Source: Margaritifera margaritifera
Lineage: Eukaryota; Mollusca; Bivalvia; Unionida; Margaritiferidae
Direction: 5' to 3'
Length of the DNA: 64,000 nt
NCBI GenBank assembly: GCA_029931535.1
Contig: JAQPZY010000650.1
Span: forward strand, 15,001-79,000
This document shows positions 60,249 to 64,000 of this stretch, in pieces. The translations under genes and the position numbers were made by a program. The number at the start of each line of letters is the position of its first letter. The first letter of the stretch is position 1. The notes under the pieces were generated by a model. The model saw only the letters and a list, made by a program, of their open reading frames with translations. It searched no databases and was not told the origin of the DNA.

Positions 60249-60836
60249 TTATTCACCACCAATTATAATAAATCTTAATATTCTTTCAATAGTTTTAATA
60301 CAATTTGAGTACGTTATGTTGTCTAAACACACTTGATTTGTCAAATATGATGTTTTATGATATAGATTATATAAAATTATATCCTGAAATTTGGATCTGA
60401 TTATAAAATTACTGCTTTGAAACTTATTTTCTGAAAAAACATCACTAGACTCGGCAGATTCATTGGATAGTAAAAATTTAGTAACTAAGTTTGCTTCATT
60501 AGAATCATCATTTGTACTTGGAATTAACATATTTGTACAATCATATGTGATTGAATTTGCTTTACCAGGAAGAATAACATTGAAAAATAAACCGTGGTCG
60601 GTTTTGAACGTTTTAATTTTGATTATATTACCATGTTTTAGCGTATAATAAATTTCAATGATTGTATCGTTCATTGTATTCATATCGTAATAGAACTTAG
60701 AATTTATGTAAAATATTGCATTATGTATGATATAACAGTCTTCAATGCTTCCAACGTGAAAGAAATATTTTATAATTGGGCAGTTTTTATATTTCATATT
60801 ATGTTTTACTATATATTGTATCATATTTTTTTTCAT
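60249..60836 (-). CDS. Unidentified 195-residue protein, cluster 4
   Basis: An open frame with ATG at 60834-60836 and stop TAA at 60249-60251. Composition is rich in Ile, Asn, Tyr and Lys, as in AT-rich viral genes. No signal peptide, membrane segment or catalytic motif is clear. The middle carries an acidic Ser/Asn-rich stretch (STNDDSNEANL; NESAESSDVFSENKF) between two more ordered halves. It overlaps the upstream SLATT-like gene by 38 bases in another frame, implying co-transcription or very compact coding. Family unknown. Confidence 0.6.
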   Translation of the reverse strand: MKKNMIQYIVKHNMKYKNCPIIKYFFHVGSIEDCYIIHNAIFYINSKFYYDMNTMNDTIIEIYYTLKHGNIIKIKTFKTDHGLFFNVILPGKANSITYDCTNMLIPSTNDDSNEANLVTKFLLSNESAESSDVFSENKFQSSNFIIRSKFQDIILYNLYHKTSYLTNQVCLDNITYSNCIKTIERILRFIIIGGE

Positions 60837-61287
60837 ATTTCGCTATTCTATATGGAGAAATATTGACTAACATGTTGTCTTGTGTTTGTATTTCATGAAT
60901 CAATCCAATGGTATCATATTTTTTACCTCGCAAATAAGCTTGTAATTCTGTTAATATTTTTGCATATACTGATGCGGTGAATTTACATGATGACTTTTTA
61001 TGTTCAAGTTTTGGTTCAATCCGCCTTATACCAGCACTAATAAATATTCCAATACCAGATAGTATTAGAAGTAGTGGATTAAGTGTGCTACCAGCTGAAA
61101 CAATACCGCTTGTTGTTAATACCAGCGGCGCATAAAATATTAGTTTTATTAACCGACTATAATACTTGGCGGCTTTTTTGGCGCAGTATGCTTTTTTATG
61201 ATATGTGTAAAAATATGCTATTAGTTGACTGCGTTCATCGTCTGATATTGCTGTAGAAATATGATTAAAATTGATGATTTGTTTCAT
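60799..61287 (-). CDS. SLATT-like two-helix membrane protein, cluster 4
   Basis: A 162-residue ORF. An N-terminal helical segment with YHKKAYCAKKAAKYYSRL leads into a first hydrophobic segment (about 46-66) and a second (about 70-88, LLLILSGIGIFISAGI). The turn between them is Gly/Ser-rich. A cytosolic-type helical domain follows (EHKKSSCKFTASVYAKILTE) with a Lys/Tyr-rich tail. Two closely spaced helices followed by a long helix is the SLATT-domain plan, known for pore-forming effector candidates; membership here is by layout only. It is also similar in layout to the cluster 3 gene at 57469-57988. The start has TTATTATATAAA about 3 bases upstream. Confidence 0.65.
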   Translation of the reverse strand: MKQIINFNHISTAISDDERSQLIAYFYTYHKKAYCAKKAAKYYSRLIKLIFYAPLVLTTSGIVSAGSTLNPLLLILSGIGIFISAGIRRIEPKLEHKKSSCKFTASVYAKILTELQAYLRGKKYDTIGLIHEIQTQDNMLVNISPYRIAKYEKKYDTIYSKT

Positions 61288-61290
61288 CGT

Positions 61291-61302
61291 TTTATATAAT
61301 AA
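61291..61302 (-). promoter_or_regulatory. AT-rich motif immediately before the SLATT-like start
   Basis: On the minus strand TTATTATATAAA ends 3 bases before the ATG. It resembles the motif before the next gene (63381-63392). It is possibly a promoter element, as in the late genes of some large DNA viruses; inference only. Confidence 0.35.
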
Positions 61303-61315
61303 TCGTTGATAAATA

Positions 61316-63376
61316 TTAACTTGTAATCTTTAATTTTGTAGCAGCGTCTGAAACCAACGCATTAAAATCTGCATTTCGAACATCTGTAAGAGTTGCTCGG
61401 TATTTGTTAAATATATTTGCTGTAGGACGCCGCAGTTGTTCTTCTTGTTTGTCTGTGTATTCTTTTGTTGATTTATAGTCAAGTATATCTGAAACCGATG
61501 CAATATCATTTATTTCACCGGTATTGTGTTCATGTAAATCAATGAATTCGATGGCTGCTTTAACAAAATCGATGTTAATATTATGTGGAATAAAGTATTG
61601 TCGAAGTATTACGTATGCAGTTGCGAATCTTTCTTTTATATATGATTGATTTGATTGTGGCTGATCTGATAATACACCATTATATAAAACAGTTTTTACT
61701 CTTAAATAACCTTCTTTAAAATCAGGCTCTAAAATTAATTTGTTTAGATTTTTAAATTTATTATAATGATAAGGAAGAAAATTACGACCTGTAGAAAAGT
61801 CATATACTGGAAGTGGATGATCACCTTTTACAATATCATGAATTTTCGTCCAATTTTTTATTTTATTTAGATATTCTATTTTAATTTTATCTTCTAAATG
61901 CCTATTTTTTTCATAATAAGCCTCAGGGTCTACGGTACTATACCCAAAAACATTAAACATTTTTCCATCATAAAGTGTTGGTATACCAGCTTTATTTCCT
62001 GGTCCAACGTATTTATCAATAAACCAAAGTGTAAAAACAGCATCAGTGAATTTGTCAACATCGTTATGGTATTTAATAAGTTTCTCAAATTTTAATTTTT
62101 CTGCAGCTTTTGCAACTAGTTCTTTAAACTTTTTATTTTTTTCATCATCGATAAAATTTCTGTATTTTCCAAATATTTCTACTTGTTTATTTTTTATTAT
62201 TTGATCTTGTTCAAACGAATAAGATAATTTATATTTGAATTCGAAGGTTTCTGGAACATTATTTATCTTGTTTACATCAACATTTTGATTATTTAAGTCA
62301 ATAAATTCCATAGCTGATTTTACAGCGCCTATTGGTATAGTATCTAGCACTAAATACTGATATAATATTGTATACGCTGCAGCAAATTCACCTGGTATAT
62401 TATGTTTCGACAACAGCTCATTTACCTTTAATTTTACTTTTATTAGTTCACGTAAATTTGTGTACAGTGGTTCACTCATGAAAGAATCCAATAAAAGATT
62501 GTCATCTCCATAAATTATTATTTGATCATATGTTTTTTGTTTTAGATCTGGATTCCATGTTATTTCATCAGTTATTTCATCAAGTGCGTTTAATTCATCA
62601 TAAAAAGGTATTCGTTCAGATTCTGATAATGTTTTCAATTTTTTCTCAATTGTTTCAACAGTGTCAAATCCAGTTGCTATATCATCACCGTTGTATTTGT
62701 TCTGAAAATCTGGTGTTTTTGATGATACAAGAACTAAGTAACTCGTGGCAAGTGCATGCGCGTCATCTGGTTCGTTGTGGATGGCAACAATTGTTTCAGT
62801 GTCATTGTAATCTAATCCGAGCTCTCTGAATAGTCGCCGTTTAGCAAAATTATTAGACGCTTTCATGTTTCGTATAAGGCCATGTCGCTTTTTTTCAAAA
62901 ATTTTATCTAAGCAATCTAGTCTTTCTTTATGTTTTCCTGATTCTCCTCCAGTAAATTTTCGTTTTTGTACTAGCTTTGATCGTAATATTGTAAAAGCAT
63001 TATCTCGTGATAACTCTACTATTACATCATGAAGTAATTTTTCAATTTCACTCTCTAGTTTATTCATTTCCGCTTGTGTACAGAATTTTACAAATATATC
63101 GTATTTGTTTAGAATTTCTTTCATCTGAGCCTTTCTCATTGTGATAACCGATCTTAAGTTTCTAATATTTTCAGTTTGTTCATCTGTATTTTTTATCATA
63201 TTTGATAGTTCACGAATAGCTGATCGAATATTTTCTTGTCGTTGCGCTTCATCTTTTTCTTGTTTTGTTTTACCAGGATTAATTAGTGAAGTAAATTCAG
63301 GTTTATCCAATTGCGTGTGATCGAATTCGAATATTTTATTGTAAAACTCACGACATACTTCAACAATTTCAGGCAT
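61316..63376 (-). CDS. 686-residue helical protein with internal duplication, cluster 4
   Basis: A long intact ORF starting at ATG 63374-63376. Residues ~40-125 are charged and coiled-coil-like. Two homologous domains follow. Copy A (about 300-430) has FAAAYTILYQYL at 331-342, AMEFIDL at 355-361, IFGKYRN at 401-407 and AAEKLK at 424-429. Copy B (about 550-684) has FATAYVILRQYF at 584-595, AIEFIDL at 608-614, IFNKYRA at 655-661 and AATKLK at 678-683. A weaker echo (FTDAVFTLWFI, about 442-452) lies between them. No enzyme motif, signal peptide or membrane segment is visible. I do not recognise the family. It may be a structural or scaffold protein, judged from size, helicity and context. Confidence 0.8.
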   Translation of the reverse strand: MPEIVEVCREFYNKIFEFDHTQLDKPEFTSLINPGKTKQEKDEAQRQENIRSAIRELSNMIKNTDEQTENIRNLRSVITMRKAQMKEILNKYDIFVKFCTQAEMNKLESEIEKLLHDVIVELSRDNAFTILRSKLVQKRKFTGGESGKHKERLDCLDKIFEKKRHGLIRNMKASNNFAKRRLFRELGLDYNDTETIVAIHNEPDDAHALATSYLVLVSSKTPDFQNKYNGDDIATGFDTVETIEKKLKTLSESERIPFYDELNALDEITDEITWNPDLKQKTYDQIIIYGDDNLLLDSFMSEPLYTNLRELIKVKLKVNELLSKHNIPGEFAAAYTILYQYLVLDTIPIGAVKSAMEFIDLNNQNVDVNKINNVPETFEFKYKLSYSFEQDQIIKNKQVEIFGKYRNFIDDEKNKKFKELVAKAAEKLKFEKLIKYHNDVDKFTDAVFTLWFIDKYVGPGNKAGIPTLYDGKMFNVFGYSTVDPEAYYEKNRHLEDKIKIEYLNKIKNWTKIHDIVKGDHPLPVYDFSTGRNFLPYHYNKFKNLNKLILEPDFKEGYLRVKTVLYNGVLSDQPQSNQSYIKERFATAYVILRQYFIPHNINIDFVKAAIEFIDLHEHNTGEINDIASVSDILDYKSTKEYTDKQEEQLRRPTANIFNKYRATLTDVRNADFNALVSDAATKLKITS

Positions 63377-63380
63377 TTAC

Positions 63381-63392
63381 TTATTATAATAA
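63381..63392 (-). promoter_or_regulatory. Palindromic TTATTATAATAA before the 686-residue gene
   Basis: A perfect 12-base palindrome 4 bases before the ATG, in the 51-base gap after the discoidin-like gene. It shares TTATTATA with the motif at 61291-61302. Confidence 0.35.
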
Positions 63393-63427
63393 ACTTTTAC
63401 ACAAAAAATCAATTATACAATAATCAA

Positions 63428-64000
63428 TTACACAGTATCATCTAATGAAAATATTTGAAACATACTAAGACCAATATTTACCGGCTCAGCATTAACAACA
63501 TACAATCTGAAATACGAATACTTAGTTGTATTAGATAAAGTAAATTCTTGAAGTGTTGTTCCAATATAATTAACGCCAGGCGCGATTGTATACAATGTTG
63601 TATAACCAACATCATTGATGGAACCCTCAAGTCGCCAATTATATATTCGTTCTTGATTGGTAGCTCGTCCACGTAGTTGAAATTTCCATATGGCAACTGG
63701 TGATGGACACTGAATTTTAATCCAGAAGTTTGCTGACATACCATTTGTCGCCCATTCATTTACATTTATTGCAGAATACAGATGATATGAAAACACATAA
63801 CAAGGATCAAATCCAGAATACGCCGACGATGATGTTGCTATAAATCCAGTACGACTGTTGCTATTTCCAGATAGCGGTGGAATATGACCAACACTGTTTT
63901 TTACTCGAATAGCACCTGCAATCTTAGAATCAACATAAGTTTTGTTGGTGAGATCATCTGTTGCAGTTGGCGCTGTTGTACATTTAACAACACAGTTTGT
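63428..64000 (-). CDS. Discoidin (F5/8 type C)-like attachment protein, partial
   Basis: The C-terminal 190 or so residues; the frame is open to the right edge, so the N-terminus is outside. It begins with ATDDLTNKTYVDSKIAGAIR, a phrase typical of fibre-type proteins in virus-like elements. A GHIPPLSGNSN linker and a compact beta-rich domain follow: SGFDPCYVFSYHLYS, then NFWIKIQCPSPVAIWKFQLR, ERIYNWRLEGS, LQEFTL, and YSYFRLYV...PVNIGLSMFQIF near the end. Order and aromatic spacing fit the galactose-binding/discoidin fold. The inferred role is surface binding or attachment. The stop is at 63428-63430. The short upstream GTG in the frame is not a credible start. Confidence 0.7.
   Translation of the reverse strand, partial: TNCVVKCTTAPTATDDLTNKTYVDSKIAGAIRVKNSVGHIPPLSGNSNSRTGFIATSSSAYSGFDPCYVFSYHLYSAINVNEWATNGMSANFWIKIQCPSPVAIWKFQLRGRATNQERIYNWRLEGSINDVGYTTLYTIAPGVNYIGTTLQEFTLSNTTKYSYFRLYVVNAEPVNIGLSMFQIFSLDDTV

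Larger units (their letters stand above)
60150..64000 (-). mobile_element. Intact virus-like gene cluster (cluster 4), cut by window edge
   Basis: Four uninterrupted minus-strand ORFs lie end to end, with gaps of about 51, 28 and -38 bases. All are intronless and strongly AT-rich in codon choice. The compactness is unlike the rest of the window. The products (discoidin-like attachment-type protein, large helical protein, SLATT-like membrane protein, unidentified protein) suggest a virus-derived or large mobile element. No hallmark replication gene is inside the window. The left edge is near 60.1 kb by the drop in G+C; the right edge is outside. Confidence 0.65.

Overview
The window is animal genomic DNA, most likely from a marine invertebrate and quite possibly a bivalve mollusc. 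It is AT-rich and gene-poor, full of microsatellites, minisatellites, foldback elements and non-LTR retrotransposons. It also carries degenerate tandem repeats built around short 'aaggtcaaggtcactgtgac'-like phrases, which I associate with bivalve genomes. The species call is an inference from repeat style. Only one ordinary host gene is supported: a single-exon PLAC8/cornifelin-like gene at 48,386-48,712 (minus).

Layout. 0.5-2.3 kb: 5'-truncated, stop-containing LINE (minus). 2.4-5.1 kb: minisatellites and partly tandem non-coding DNA. 5.1-8.9 kb: LINE with one intact 1,143-residue endonuclease/reverse transcriptase ORF, bounded exactly by two near-identical 1.17-kb direct repeats. 11.3-12.4 kb: TA-rich satellite with higher-order structure. 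13.0-19.3 kb: decayed Maverick/Polinton-like element (integrase with chromodomain, several broken ORFs, a membrane protein relic). 21.9-22.7 kb: ~310-bp degenerate tandem repeat. 26.2-31.8 kb: second decayed element, collinear with part of the first and swollen by internal duplications. 32.8-33.2 kb: 66-bp minisatellite. 35.17-36.39 kb: 1.2-kb foldback element with a 9-bp target-site duplication. 36.6-37.3 kb: ~140-bp repeats. 38.2-38.9 kb: 60-bp minisatellite. 40.9 and 46.3 kb: two copies of one MITE. 45.1-45.6 kb: near-perfect 70-bp x 8 array beside a tRNA-derived SINE. 49.1-52.1 kb: segmental duplication flanking a 732-bp inverted-repeat element. 53.2-58.0 kb: third, visibly GC-richer decayed Maverick-like element (packaging ATPase, major capsid protein, membrane protein, further virion-type ORFs). 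60.2-64.0 kb (edge): four tightly packed, uninterrupted, intronless minus-strand ORFs of strongly AT-rich, virus-like composition.

How the parts relate. Three decayed clusters and one intact cluster of virus-like genes lie within 51 kb. Clusters 1 and 3 share a two-segment membrane protein; clusters 1 and 2 share a collinear block of unidentified genes. The intact right-edge cluster is different. It encodes a discoidin-like fibre/attachment-type protein, a large helical protein with an internal duplication, a SLATT-like two-helix membrane protein and an unidentified 195-residue protein. It is the best candidate here for an undescribed element. Its replication, integration and capsid genes would have to lie beyond the right edge.
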